Assembly: GCA_014607495.2 (NCBI GenBank)
Contig: CP053150.1
Coordinates: 9,010,495-9,074,494 of the forward strand
Origin: Carposina sasakii
Lineage: Eukaryota > Arthropoda > Insecta > Lepidoptera > Carposinidae
Direction: 5' to 3'
DNA: 64,000 nucleotides
This document shows, one piece after another, positions 11,401 through 23,443 of the stretch (its first letter is position 1; the number at the start of each line of letters is the position of its first letter). Under the pieces are notes generated by a model, which saw only the letters and a program-made list of their open reading frames with translations, made no database searches and was not told where the DNA came from. A program made the position numbers and the translations under genes.

Positions 11401-14400
11401 AATTAAATTATTGTAAACATTATGGCTATTCTTACCTAACTATCAGATTTGGAGGATGTGTTTGAAGAAATACTTTTATATCCCATAAAAAAAGCTCGGG
11501 TAAAAATGTAATGTTGTTAATAAGTATGTTAACTTTGTAAGTTTTTTTATGTGGTTTATACACGTAATAAATAATATGTAATACTCATTATCCTACGTTA
11601 AATTATTACTTGTACCATAATTGAGATTTTTAGTGAGCCGTTTTAGGTATGTATTGAAAAGATGGGCAGGGTCGTACGTAGCTCTATAGCTACGAGATCG
11701 AACTACGAACCTACTACGATAAACGCAATTTCAATCTAGACACGCGGCAGCGTGTCAAGCCGAGTTCAAGCAAAGCAGCGCCGAGTGTATCATCACACGA
11801 ATCATTTGGTGCCACTTTTGACCCTTCTCTAACTTAAAACCTATTTAACGTAAACACATGAAACTACGTGTGTTTGAATTATATCCATAAGGAGATCTAG
11901 AAGCCTCAAAGTTCATGAAGCTAGCTCAAACGGTTTATGAAGGTCAAAAAGTCGTAAATTTTAGAACTGACTGACTGACTGACACATATTAGTACCTAAA
12001 CCTAACCTACTTCCAGATGACCTAGAAGGATGAAATTTGGAATCCAGCTCGGTTATTGTGTGTAAGCGTAGGAAAAAATCTAAAAATAGAAAAAAGTTAA
12101 AAAAAATAGGGGGGGGGGTCACCATACACATTTTTTGTTAATTGTAGCGTTGGAACCGTTAAAAGTAGATATTTGAAAAAACTATCCCAATTTATGTATT
12201 ATTATAATTATTATATTTACTATATAACAGAAATATAAAAATAAAGTTAAGTCAAAACATAAGTGGTGTCCCCATACAAAAATACTTGTAATACGCGCTA
12301 AACAACCGGCCAACGCGACGGTGTATCTTCGGCGGCACGCGGCACCACATAAGTATACACAGAACAGAAGTACATCTACATACATAAAAGCGCTCCCGAG
12401 CGACACATAAACATAGGCACCGCTTACGAATACCGATTTAGTTATTTATTGTTTTATTACAATTATGTTCATCCTGCTTCTTTCTCAACGATGAATTAAA
12501 TAATTGTCATACTATAACCATTATATAATTATATATAACAATTATATAATTTATATTATATAATTGTCATATAGGTTCTTCGTGCCTAAACCAGTAACAG
12601 TATAAAAGTGAAGTACATACATTAGATTTAATTAATAAATAAATTCCTTATATGTTGTAGCGACGCCCCAGCCAATCCACGTCACGCTCTGACGTCACGC
12701 TTGACGAATGGTACAAAATTATAAGCGGTAGCGATTTGGTTAAAATTTAGCGGGTCGGTTGATTTATATCTGCATGGTAGTGATTTTATAGTCCACGGCT
12801 CACTAAAATAACAAACATCAGTGCCAAGGTTCGTTTCTGAACTCTTTGTACCTTAAAAGAAAGTCCAATGTGTATGTATACCTAGATCAAAACAATAGCG
12901 ATGTCTTATTGTTACGATATATGTATGTATTGACTAATAGAATATAACCGCCTGAGATCGTTATATCCCCAGACTTGGGTAATTTAAGCATAAACAGGAA
13001 GCGTATTAAAAAGATTTTATTATCTCTAACATTCAAGAGAATGTAGACAATAGCATAAAAAAGAAAATCATGCAGCGGAAATGCAAGAAAAAACATTACA
13101 TCTTAATACCTGTCTAGTTTTCTTTACAAAAAGTAATGATATCCCACCAAAAACATAAATGTAAAAAAGGAGAGCCAAGTTCAATACAAAAATTATGCTT
13201 GGCTGTAGGCTTAAAGTAGGTTAGATTTGACTTGGCCAGTTTTTATCAGAATTAAAAAATATATATGTTGAATAACTTTATAAAATGACTGATGTAATGA
13301 AAACTGGCCAAGTCAAATCTAACCTACTTTAAGATCTCACATTTTTTAAAATAACAGCAATTGTTATAGATATCCAATAAAGCAAAAAAATAGAGTTTAA
13401 TACTTGTTCATAATATTATTTTGTTCCTATAAATACATATTTGGATTTTGCATAAAACTTGGCACTCATTTAGATCTCCATTCTTTTCGCGGCGAAGCCC
13501 ACAGCCAAGCATAATTTTTGTATTGAACTTGGCTCTCCTTTTTTACATTTATGTTTTTGGTGGGATTATTCTTACCAATGATATATTACAATAAATTCTC
13601 CTTCTGAAATTAATTCATTTATTCACTTCTTATATTTCTTGATTATGCACGATGACTGAATGTTGTCACAGACTTTTTATATTCACAAATGTAATAGCTG
13701 TAGTATAATAGTTAATTTTACCTATACAGGATGTTTCTTTGTTTCCACCGTTTACGAGGCGTACCTACATACTCTATACTTACATCGAATAAAGTAAGTT
13801 TATGCCAAAATAAATTTAAGGAAACAGATCATTTTAATTTTTCATGCTATTTTTTTTTCATTTACTTGGTCGCGCGCATTGTATGATACCTATCTAGTGT
13901 TTGCGTTGGCTTTGTGATAGGAAATATTTAAATTGTTTTCTTGAAATATGTTTAAATTTTTTTCATTTATTTTGTTCATTACACTTGATACAATGCAGTT
14001 TATTATTACTATCATGTATTAAAAACCTCTAGGGTTAATGCAATACATAACGAGTCACGCCTTCACGCGGCCAAAAAATTGAAATCATTAACTACTTACT
14101 ACTTATCTAATAACCTCTCTTTTTGAAGTCGGTTAATTAATCATTTATCACTGGAATGACCATAAGCTGTTTGTTACACGCGTCTACGTGCATTTCTGCA
14201 AAAAATGCTACCTGAAAACTTAACTTTGGACCTTAATACCTTGGAAACCAGACAATTCCCAGGTATGCTTCCATGGAGAAAAATGTTCGTGATGATGAGA
14301 AAAATGCGTAGTTTTCGTAAAAGCTGAGGACAATAAAACATCCTGTATAGATATAAGAGAATACTTTATTGTTAACTGATGTGACTGAACTTACTTAGTT

Positions 14401-17400
14401 ACTAATCAGATAGATAAGCACAGAATGTTCAATAAGTTGTGTTACTTTAGCATAGATCTAGCATAGATCTCGAAGCGATAGTCTACTAGTCAGGAATGTG
14501 TATGTAGTCTTCACATCGTGGACGTTTTGCTAGAGTTCATAAAGGCTCCCAATCTTCACAACGAAGTTTAACCTTAAGTATCGATATTTAAAGTTCCAAG
14601 TTCCTGTCACAAAGCATCGTCATTTCCCGACTTGGAACGTAACACCCGATGGTTTCTCCCGGTCAGTGCCCACCTTTAGCGCGTTATGACGTCAAAGCCG
14701 AAATGTGGGTCACGAGGACGCCCGCAAATGCAACACCCACCGATTGTACTGACAGCGATATTATATCAATTTATACTGTACTGTATTGAGAACTTGAGAG
14801 CACAATCCAGAGGTACATTTGCCTGGGTTGTGGATATAAATTACATTTGCCGTACGCAATCGAGATGGGATTTCTTCGTTGCTATAAATTCTTGGACTTC
14901 GAGTTGGGAGGTGACTAAGATTAAAGAAATAACAAAAGCAAGTTTTTAAAAAAAAATCGATTTATACTCGTATTGTTCTCGTGCTGCCGAACCATCGATA
15001 GTTTTACTACTTTGAAAATAATCTACACTATTGATAAGCTTATCGACAGTACATATCTATAAATAGTACATATCTATAAATAGTAATTGATAGCTTCTTT
15101 AATACAATATTTCTTTAATTAGTTACTATCTATAGTATCGTTGTCTATCGATAGTATTGTATTAAAGAAGCTTTCGATATGTGGGCCTATAGATCGGCAA
15201 CACTAGTCCTCACGAGTGCGAGTACGAGTGTTTCGTAAAGAACGCAGAGTTTTTATCAAATATATTCCTGATCTCTGATTAATATGCTTTGAGATAAGTA
15301 GAAAATCATTGTCGACCTAATACCGTTAGGGTTGTGACGTCAATTCCAAAATGTGGGTCACCAGGGCGAACATAAGAACGGCATGAGATTCCCGATTACT
15401 AGCTGGTTGTAAACACAGATCCGAACATTATCACCGATGTGATGTAAATGTCGAAGGCGTATAATATTGTAGAATATGCCGTTTTACACCTGTTGTTCCT
15501 TCTGTTGTTATTTTAACAGTTCTAACATAACCTAAGAATCTCCCACACACTAGCGTCTTCTGAGCGTCTTTTGAGCGTCGGCGTCGGGCGAGCGTCAGCG
15601 TGACGTCGGCGCTGAATGGAAGCCGAACGCACAGAACGCTCTAATTACGCAACGCAAACGTCGCGTCGTTTTATTATATGGCATAAAACGCGGCGCTGTC
15701 GTTGCGTCGACGCGACGCTCACGTAGCGTAATTACAGCGTACGGTTTTCACTCAGCGCCGACAAAGCGTCGACGCCGCGCTGACGCTCGCCCGACGCCGA
15801 CGTTGAAAAGATGCTCAGAAGATGCTCTGCTCTATCCTAATTATTTATGCGGACAAAGCTCTAGAAGTCAAATTGTCTCCACCCAAAACCCATAAGTACG
15901 CCTACTATTCAAAATGCTACTTTAGCCGTTTTGTAATATGGCGTGTTCTACAATATTCCAATATAAATATACTCGCACACTTATACAAAATGTTGTGATC
16001 GATGATGTAAAGATTCTCAAATCCTTCCTGTGTAAAAGCTTCGTGAAACTGAAAATAGCTTTTGTTACTTTATTCTGTTCGATTTGTGATTGTTTAAATT
16101 ATAAGGTAAATAACTGAAATATGTCTATTTGGATAGACTTCTATTATCTATATTTATAGATCGCCTAAAACATTTGTGAATGGACGTACCTATATCAGGT
16201 CAAAATTAGGGCGATAGTACCTAATAACATTGAAATAGCTGCACCCTTGCATCGGAGCTTCTATTTTGTGGGGAAATCTATGTAGGACATTGGGAAATAA
16301 AATAAAGTTATTAAATTTAAAATGAAAATGGACTTGATCAGTGGATAGGAACTTTTATAACTAATAATGATTTTTATTTGAATTGTTTAAGGCAATACTC
16401 GTATATAGTAGATAGACAGATAGGTACAGTCTCCACATCACTCTTAGATCAGTCAATAACGCAAGTTTGTGTGTAATATAGTAAATGCAACTCATTTTCA
16501 TAAATTCATTTTAAGGTTGAAAAAAATCTACAACTTTCTGAATAAATTTGTAATGGTAATATTAGAGTTCTATTATAATTGTATAGAATTTATGCATCTA
16601 CGAGTACAGATACCAAATAAGATACAAGTCTGATAACCTGATCCCATTTGATATCTTATCAATGTTACGTACTTAGGTAGGTTATACTCGTATTCACAAC
16701 CTACCTAACCTAACTAATGCTTCGTGTGCAAATATAATTTCGGTCGGATTTACAACTGTTCTTCTGTACGTTATCTTTAAAAGTAGAAAATGTGCAAGTT
16801 CTTACCAGTATTTTTTCCTACCAATTTCGGGAAACTATGGAAAGCTTGTATAGCTTTTCAGAAACAAATACAGCAAAAGATGTGATATAGCAGTAGGTAC
16901 CTGCATACGTGAAAAATTCATAATAAATATATAAATAGTTTTTTTTTGTATAATCTATAAAAACAGTCGACTAAATTGAAATTACTGATCAACTAGAACC
17001 AAAAGTAAGTTCTTTCAGGCAGAAGTAAATGAAAATTTTACAAATTCATTTTCATAATTCTTTTTGAAATGTAATCGAATAAAACCTATCGAGGAACATT
17101 ATGGTATGCGAGCATAATCGAAGGTCTCCGATCAACATTATGCCTACATACCAGAGTGACGGTATAAAGAAGTACTAACGAACTGGCCTACGACTGGTGC
17201 GAACGAGCACAGTACTACCCGCTTTTAAAGTAGAGCAGTGAAACATTTTTTTGCTCTTTTCAAATCTCCTGACCGGATACGAAAGCATAATAGTACTACT
17301 ATCCTAGTTAACTGGCACTTCGTCTAAGTGTGATCTCGAACACAAATATAGTATTTTCTTATAAAACTTTAATATATTATGGTTTTGAAATAGTGCCAAA

Positions 17401-20400
17401 GTTAAGTAAATTTTCATAAAAAATGCCTAAAACGCATTTCCGGTATCCTATATTTGATGATCCAATCAAATTCAGTGATAACATGTTACCTACATATTGT
17501 CATGGATTAAACACTCTCGAACTGGGTGCATGAAGAAAGCATTTCTTTGAGTAGTATTTAAGAAGTCGCAAATACATACTTCTTTTGACCGGCTGGCTCT
17601 TCTACAATGGAAAGAAAAATTTTGTGCGCATTAACGGAAGTGAAAAAAAACGAGGGCATCTTTGCCACAACGTCATACGAAACGTGGACCCGCTGCTTGG
17701 CACTAGAATAAAATCCAGGCAAGAAATACCTTCTCAGTATTAGGACTTCTGATACTGAACATTAAAATGTTATTTTTATGGTAATTTGATATAGTAATTC
17801 AACTATTAGAAATATCCGCAACTCTTTTTTTTCTTATTTTTCTACCTTCATAAATGCGCCACTCTACTATTTCCCGATCACTGTTTGAGAAACCAGGAAA
17901 CTTAAAATTCAGAAAAAAAATTTCGCTCTACTATAGGGTGTAAATAAATGGGGTATATAAAGGGAAATGCTATGAAAATAGCCTGCTATAGAGAACCTAT
18001 TTACAAGAGACTCGAAATCACATGTTTCTTTTTCAAGATTGTACGAATTCTCTATAGTGTATTTAGTAGGTATACTAATGGGCGCCCGCGACTCCTTTCG
18101 CGTGGACTACAGAAAAAACAAAATGTCGAAATAATCCGGGATAAAAACATTTTCCCGGGATAAAAAGTAGCCTATATGTTAAGTGGGACCTATCACAATA
18201 TATTCCTGAAAACTGCATCGAAATCGGTTCAGCCTTTCTGAGATTAGCGTGCACAAACGCACAGACAAACCGACAGACAAAAATTTCAAAAATCATTGTT
18301 TTGGGTACTATTGCGCTGATAAAGGTCTCCTATAATATTTTTTCTCATATATCTTCTATGTAGAGACTGCGACCCGTTACATTTTTATTATATGTATAGA
18401 TTAAGATGAAATTGAGTATAAGATTATGAACAAGTTAGTTAAAAAAACAAATGGTGCTAGGAACTTTGCCTTTCCTTCACACCTGGGGGCGCCTCTATTA
18501 TCTAACCTGACAGTACAAACCTCTCTCTACAATCTAACTAGATATATAGGTATAAAGATAGATATAAAGAAAGTTATACTATTTATAACTAGAGAACGGC
18601 TGTATCGATTAGGCTGAAAATTGGTGGGGAGCTATTTTTATCCCGGGAAAATATTTTTATCCCGGATAATTTAAACATTGTGTTTTTCCTCCTCCTCTAG
18701 GTCCTCCTTGTAAAATAAGCTGATACTATGAAGCTAAATGAAATGTTGAAAGATGTAAGATAGCGACATAGAAAAGTCAGTTAAAACAACATGAGTCAAT
18801 TAAGATACCTTTTGCTTTTTTTCAATAAGTAAACTTATTACAAGTATTACAAACATTGGATCGGTAATGTAAGGTCAATTAGATAGAACTACCTAAGACG
18901 ATAGAACTTTTTACCTACTGAACGTATAGAGCTTTAGAGTATGTACCTATTATGACGTTAATATTAATAAGAAAATGAAAAAAAAAATCATCCGAGTGAG
19001 ATGAGATACTATGACGTTATTAGAATCTAATGGATATGTGATTCTATATTATAGGTATACTTAAGTACATATTATTGTTAAGTATGTATTGTACGCATTA
19101 GATGATTATTTTATAAATAAGAGCGCTTCCTGGAAATACCCCGTAATCTTTGTTTGGGTTTCTTCAGGCTCTGACGTCACAAGCCCGTGGCGAGCTACCA
19201 CGTCTATCTAAATGCAACTGTCGCAATCGGCACGCAGTGTGCATCCCTATGATGCGTGCTCGGCTTTGATATGCTATTTATAGACAAATTGATAATGTTG
19301 TTATACATATGTTACGTCTTTAACAGTAGGTATCTAGAAAGAAAATCAGTAAGCGCTGCAGTAAATATAAAGAAGGAAGTACATAATGCTTCCTGTCCAG
19401 TGGCGGATTTACAAATTTTCAAGGTATAGGCTGAATAGTTTTTGCCGCCCTTGCCTCAACAATTGTCATATCATACATTATTTTTCAATGCAACAATTTC
19501 GTTGAAATTGCACGTAAAATAATTTTTCGGTATATTTTTGAGCTAATCGAAGCTCAATCATGTAGGGGCGGGGTAATGTATCTATTTACACAATAATGAA
19601 CAATTTTAGAATATTTTTTTGCTTAAGACTATCTGCTATTACTGTTCAAGATTTTTTTTAAATTCCAATCGAATTTTTGAAGCTACTAGTGCATGTGAAA
19701 CACATAATAGTCGATACATAAGATTGAAATCGGTAAAATTATTCACTAAATTTATTCATTATATTCGAATAAAAATGAAACATTATATACAAACCATCCA
19801 GTTCGTGCCTCCAACCAGTATAAGACTGGCATGTATGGGTTGTTATGGGAAGAGGGGCATATTTTTTACAATTGCGCTCTTTTCACTCTAAGAAGTGTGG
19901 GCAAAGGGCGCAGAAGCGCGAGGCCGATCACTGCTTGAGGGGCGGCGAACTAGCTGTTTTACTCTAGAATATGGAAGTTTGCTACTCTCGGAATGTGCAA
20001 TGACAAGTGAGAGAGAAAAGTCATCGACAAAATTTGTTGCAGACTTCTATCTGTAAGCTCAGAAAACCGTCATAGAAAAATATTTTTATTTCTATGAGGT
20101 AAAAAAAAAAAAAAAAATCGTACCCCAAATTTGCCGCCCCCAAAATCTGCCGCCCTAGGCTTGAGCCTACTCAGCCTGCTGGTAAATCCGTCACTGTTCC
20201 TGTCAGAATACAAGGGTGACTGCTTAGCAAAATCCCATACTTGATTATTCTCTCGTTTCAATCAACATTGACACATCTGCAAAAACATGTGAAACTGCAC
20301 ATGTTCATTAATAATTAATCTATGATAGGAGAGTGTAGATAATTATTGTTTGGTTTCATATTTTATAGAGGCTCATCGCTCGATTGGAGCAACAATAACA

Positions 20401-23400
20401 CACCTCCTAAAAATGTGAACGCGACCATACTATGCAAAAATTATCTACATTAGATTATTATCAAGATGTGCAGTTCCGCATTTTTTAAGCAGACGTGTCA
20501 ATGTTGATAGAAACGATGGAATAATAAAGTTATGGGATTTTGTTAAGCAGTTACCGGGAAATTGCAGATGGGATGAATAACTTTTGCATGGGGAAGTACC
20601 GACGCTGTTTATGTTTACCATTCAAAAGATAACTTTCTGGGAATTTCTGTCCGAGTCTTGAGGTAAAAGGTTTTAGTTGTAAGAGGTAAAGTCAGTAAGT
20701 ATCTACCAGTTTTCAGATTAATGTAGTAATAACTACTAAATCCCATAACTGCGGTGCATTAAGAGCCGGCAGTCAAATAAAAATCCCACGGTTGCTTCGC
20801 CCACATACCCCGCCACCCGCAACATAAAGTTCTTACGCGTAAAATCATGTTTTTGGCTTTACACGACATAGTTAAGGGTACTAAGAATATACTGTAAAAG
20901 TCTCATATTGAACAAACATGCGCCCGCTTCAGCATATTACATCAAAATGATGCTAAATAACGTCTGCTTCCTCTTAATGAGACCAGTTACGAGTACCTAC
21001 AGAATTTTCATAGAAAAATGTATGAACGTTAACATTGTTTAACTATGGATATTTTTATTGTTTCTCATAAAATGCACGTGACTAAATTAAATTGTAATTC
21101 GCCAATCTTACGTACCTAAAATTAGCAACGTTACAAACATTAGGAATAAATAAATTGTTAAATAGATTAATTTGACACTTCAGTATGAGGCAGACCACAG
21201 AGGCAGGCTGAATGTCTGTCTGAAAAATTCAACTAACACTAAAATTGACAGGCACAAAACCATTAAAGTATCCTAAATGGATGTTTGATACAACGATACT
21301 GCTTAAGCTACTGGAGGCGATTTCGATGATACAGGGGTATCCTACTACCTTCTATGAAAATATTCACGAGTTAGCACACATGCTGTACCTATTAATTTTT
21401 TGACATGAACAAAAGACGTCAATAAAATTAAACTTAGGGCCGATTATTCCAACCGTCAGATAGCTTATCAGAAGAATAGGTACAGTTGATGCAGTCTTTC
21501 TCTAAAACTTGACCATGAGGACATTACGGTCGATTCCGGCAGTCATTAGTCCTACCTGTCATTTTCTCTCAGCCAATGTTAAGAACGGAGAGAGATAGAC
21601 TAAAATTAGGTTTAGGATTTAAGTGTGACTGCCGGAATCGCCCCTAGCATCAACTTTGTAAAAATCGGGCTTTACTCGTTTTTTTCTTAACTACTTAGGT
21701 GCCTGATTATATCTTTATTGATTGTGTAAAAGAGATGTCTTCCATATTATTGGAAAGTCTTAGTTAATAAACTAGGCACATTATATATCTTGGTATACAC
21801 AACATAACTAAGTTTGTACACAATAACACACACAGGAGGGTAGATGTGGTTTTTAAACCGCGTAAATAAGAAGCTTAAATGTTACACTAGTTACTAATGT
21901 AACTAGTGACTAGTACATATTAGGTTTCATTTGCTTGGTACTATTTTATCATAGATAGGTAATAAAATTATGTAAATAATTGAGTAAAATTGTCCTTGTT
22001 GCGTAGTTAAAGGTATTTATAAAATATCGTATTAAATGGAATTAATTCTTAATTTTTTTTAAAATCATAAACCGTTAGGTTCATTTTATAATTTGAATTA
22101 ATTTAAATCAGATTAAGGGACTTATATGTCGTACTTGTTCTGAAAGTAAAACTAAACTTAAACTTTGGAGTATTGGCACGACTCTTACTTTCCCAATAAT
22201 CTATCTTCTATACATATAATAAAAATGTAACGGGTCACTGTCTGTCTGTACATAGAAGATATATGAGAAAAAATATATTATAGGAGACGTTTATCAACGC
22301 AATAGTACTCAAAAGAATGATTTTGGAATTTTTGTCTATTTGTCAGTTTGTCTGTGCGTTTGCACGCTAATCTCAGAAACGGCTGAACCGATTTCGATGC
22401 AGTTTTCAGGAATATATTGTGACAGGTCCCACTTAACATATAGGCAACTTTTTATTCCAGGAACATGTTTTTATCCAGGGTAATTTCGACATTTTGTTTT
22501 TTCTGCAGTCCACGCGGACGGAGTCGCGGGCGTCCACTAGTATATTATAAAAGTCTTAACAGTAGGTACGTAATAAGGATATATGTAGATAGATTCAGAT
22601 AATTTCGATAAAGGCGAACGCGGGGTAGGTAAACCTTACGCAAACGATATTGATATTGTCGATACTAAATGCAGATAAGATAATATAGATTGTGACTCTT
22701 GGGAATGTGCAAAGGTCAATCGAATATGACATGCAATCAAATGATTTTGAACGATAATCTTATAAAGTGACATTCAATATACAACGTTGAAGGTTACATA
22801 GTAAACTAAAAGATACGATGGCACTTACAAAGTATTCAACAGAACTCTGGTCAGCCAAGGAAGGTGAGAGTAGGTAGCCGGGGGAGGGTGGTGCCGTGGC
22901 TGCAGGCGGCGGCGGCGCTAGCGACAGCAACTCCCCAGTCGATGCTGAAATACTTCCAGAGAAGCTGCGAATCCTATCCGCCAAATCTGTGTGGCCGATC
23001 TTGGTGTCAGTCTTATCTTCGCTACACAAATTATTAATTATCCTGGGTCGACGTAGTTTTCTGGACGCTGCACGCCACCTCCGCAACCGACATGCTGCAT
23101 TGTTTAGCACCGTGTCGGTGTCGTGACAGTGGGGTTGCTCCTCATCAGAGGGCGCGGCATCCTCCGGGTCCACCTGTTCGTCTATGAACTGTAGACTCTG
23201 GTCGAGTGTTGACGGCGAGGGCTGGCTCTCTCCTATAACAACGTTGCTCGGCGGCGTAAGGAAATCTCGCAGCGCAAAAGCTAACCTCTGATCTGCCGTC
23301 AACCCCACCGGGGCATCGTTCGCATCGCGATTCACCTGCACGTATCTCCCATCATCGGTGGTTCCGTCTTTGGTATCGTTTCTTAAAGCATCGTTTTCAT

Positions 23401-23443
23401 TGGAATTTAGATCTATGTTAATCTCTTGACTGTTCGAAGGCAT
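8250..23443 (-). CDS. CMIP: CMIP (C-Maf-inducing protein) homologue, 5' part, two exons, continues off left edge
   Basis: Gene-level entry for the start exon 23443-22829 and second exon 8483-8250, separated by a 14.3-kb intron. Both exons are in phase 0 (615 and 234 bases, 205 and 78 codons) and join without a frame break. The second exon carries the signature of the PH-like region of vertebrate CMIP: RYKL, then an EG...I/R-C---H-RT stretch, K-IL, and KFLRRWE-H, in the same order and spacing as I remember for the human protein. CMIP is a cytoplasmic adaptor with an N-terminal PH-like domain and C-terminal leucine-rich repeats; the latter are not in the window. Exon 2 ends in phase 0 at a consensus donor, so more exons must lie left of position 1 or be too short to see here. 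Linking exon 1 to exon 2 rests on strand, phase and absence of another partner. The identity of exon 2 is much firmer than the link. Confidence 0.68.
9533..9640 (-). mobile_element. Helitron-like element, 3' fragment
   Basis: Minus-strand 3' end of the same family as 4453-4756, including the GC-rich hairpin and CTAG|T terminus. The 5' portion is missing. Confidence 0.5.
13141..13566. mobile_element. MITE with 66-bp TIRs and an internal inverted repeat
   Basis: ATCCCACCAAAAACATAAATG... at 13141-13207 is inverted at 13500-13566. Within it a second pair, CTTAAAGTAGGTTAGATTTG (13211-13247) and its complement (13290-13333), forms a nested stem. It is noncoding. Confidence 0.65.
13725..14347 (+). 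mobile_element. Mariner-like MITE family A, expanded copy
   Basis: TACAGGATG...CATCCTGTA flanked by TA on both sides (13723-13724 and 14348-14349). It is about 250 bp longer than other copies because of extra sequence near 13930-14150, which includes a GAAGTCGGTTAA fragment of another repeat. Confidence 0.6.
15545..15832. repeat. CpG-rich foldback element
   Basis: Repeated GAGCGTC/GACGCTC words are arranged as an imperfect inverted repeat. GGCGTCGGGCGAGCGTCAGC near 15578 is matched by its complement near 15776, and the arms extend into TCGGCGCTGA and TAATTACG motifs. CpG density is far above that of the surrounding AT-rich intron. No ORF. Confidence 0.55.
18075..18400 (-). mobile_element. 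Helitron-like nonautonomous element, copy 3
   Basis: Minus orientation; 5' TCTATACATATAATAAAA after an A, 3' end CATTAG before a T (a variant of CTAG). The body is near-identical to 4453-4756 and 54148-54467. ORFs within it are repeat sequence. Confidence 0.55.
19398..20196. mobile_element. hAT-like nonautonomous element with 8-bp TSD
   Basis: The ends CAGTGGCGGATTTAC and GTAAATCCGTCACTG are inverted copies with one mismatch. The flanks TTCCTGTC (19390-19397) and TTCCTGTC (20197-20204) are an exact 8-bp direct repeat, as expected for hAT transposition. It is 799 bp long. The internal 90-aa frame at 19619-19891 has no similarity I recognise to a transposase. Confidence 0.75.
20217..20551. repeat. 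Foldback element next to the hAT copy
   Basis: GACTGCTTAGCAAAATCCCAT... at the left is inverted at the right (ATGGGATTTTGTTAAGCAGTT). The arms are about 65-75 bp and also share CAACATTGACAC and ACTGCACAT motifs. About 335 bp, noncoding. Confidence 0.55.
22204..22540 (+). mobile_element. Helitron-like nonautonomous element, copy 4
   Basis: A|TCTTCTATACATATAAT at the 5' end, GGGCGTCCACTAG|T at the 3' end, same body as the other copies. It lies 290 bp from the CMIP start exon, inside intron 1. Confidence 0.55.
22829..23443 (-). CDS. CMIP: Start exon, probably CMIP homologue N-terminus
   Basis: ATG at 23443, open for 205 codons, then a clean donor (TTT|GTAAGTGC) with the last exon base at 22829, phase 0. 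The encoded N-terminus is hydrophilic and low in complexity. It has an acidic, Asn/Asp-rich first 50 residues, a basic Arg-rich cluster around residues 117-135, and an Ala/Pro-rich segment near residue 175-190. I recognise no domain. Vertebrate CMIP also begins with a poorly conserved, disordered segment before its PH-like region, which fits. Stops surround the reading frame and the GC content is above that of its flanks. Alternative: it is the start of another minus-strand gene nested in or next to CMIP. Confidence 0.6.

Larger units (their letters stand above)
8484..22828. other. CMIP intron 1 (14.3 kb)
   Basis: Apart from the elements listed separately, I see no exon-like reading frame on either strand. 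Further repeat remnants include a second copy of the 6.2-kb repeat at 10368-11400 with an internal inverted pair near 10925-11075, related segments at 10785-10900 and 21525-21660 (AAGAACGGAGAGAGATAGAC), GACGTCA...ATGTGGGTCAC fragments at 14690 and 15337, and a hairpin-forming AGCTTCTTTAATACAATA pair near 15090-15170. 16.0-17.9 kb and 20.6-21.5 kb look unique and noncoding. Confidence 0.5.

Noticed and set aside
14686..14949. An 87-aa plus-strand ORF in CMIP intron 1
   Set aside because: Its start overlaps a GACGTCA...GTGGGTCAC repeat fragment seen also near 15340; no domain.
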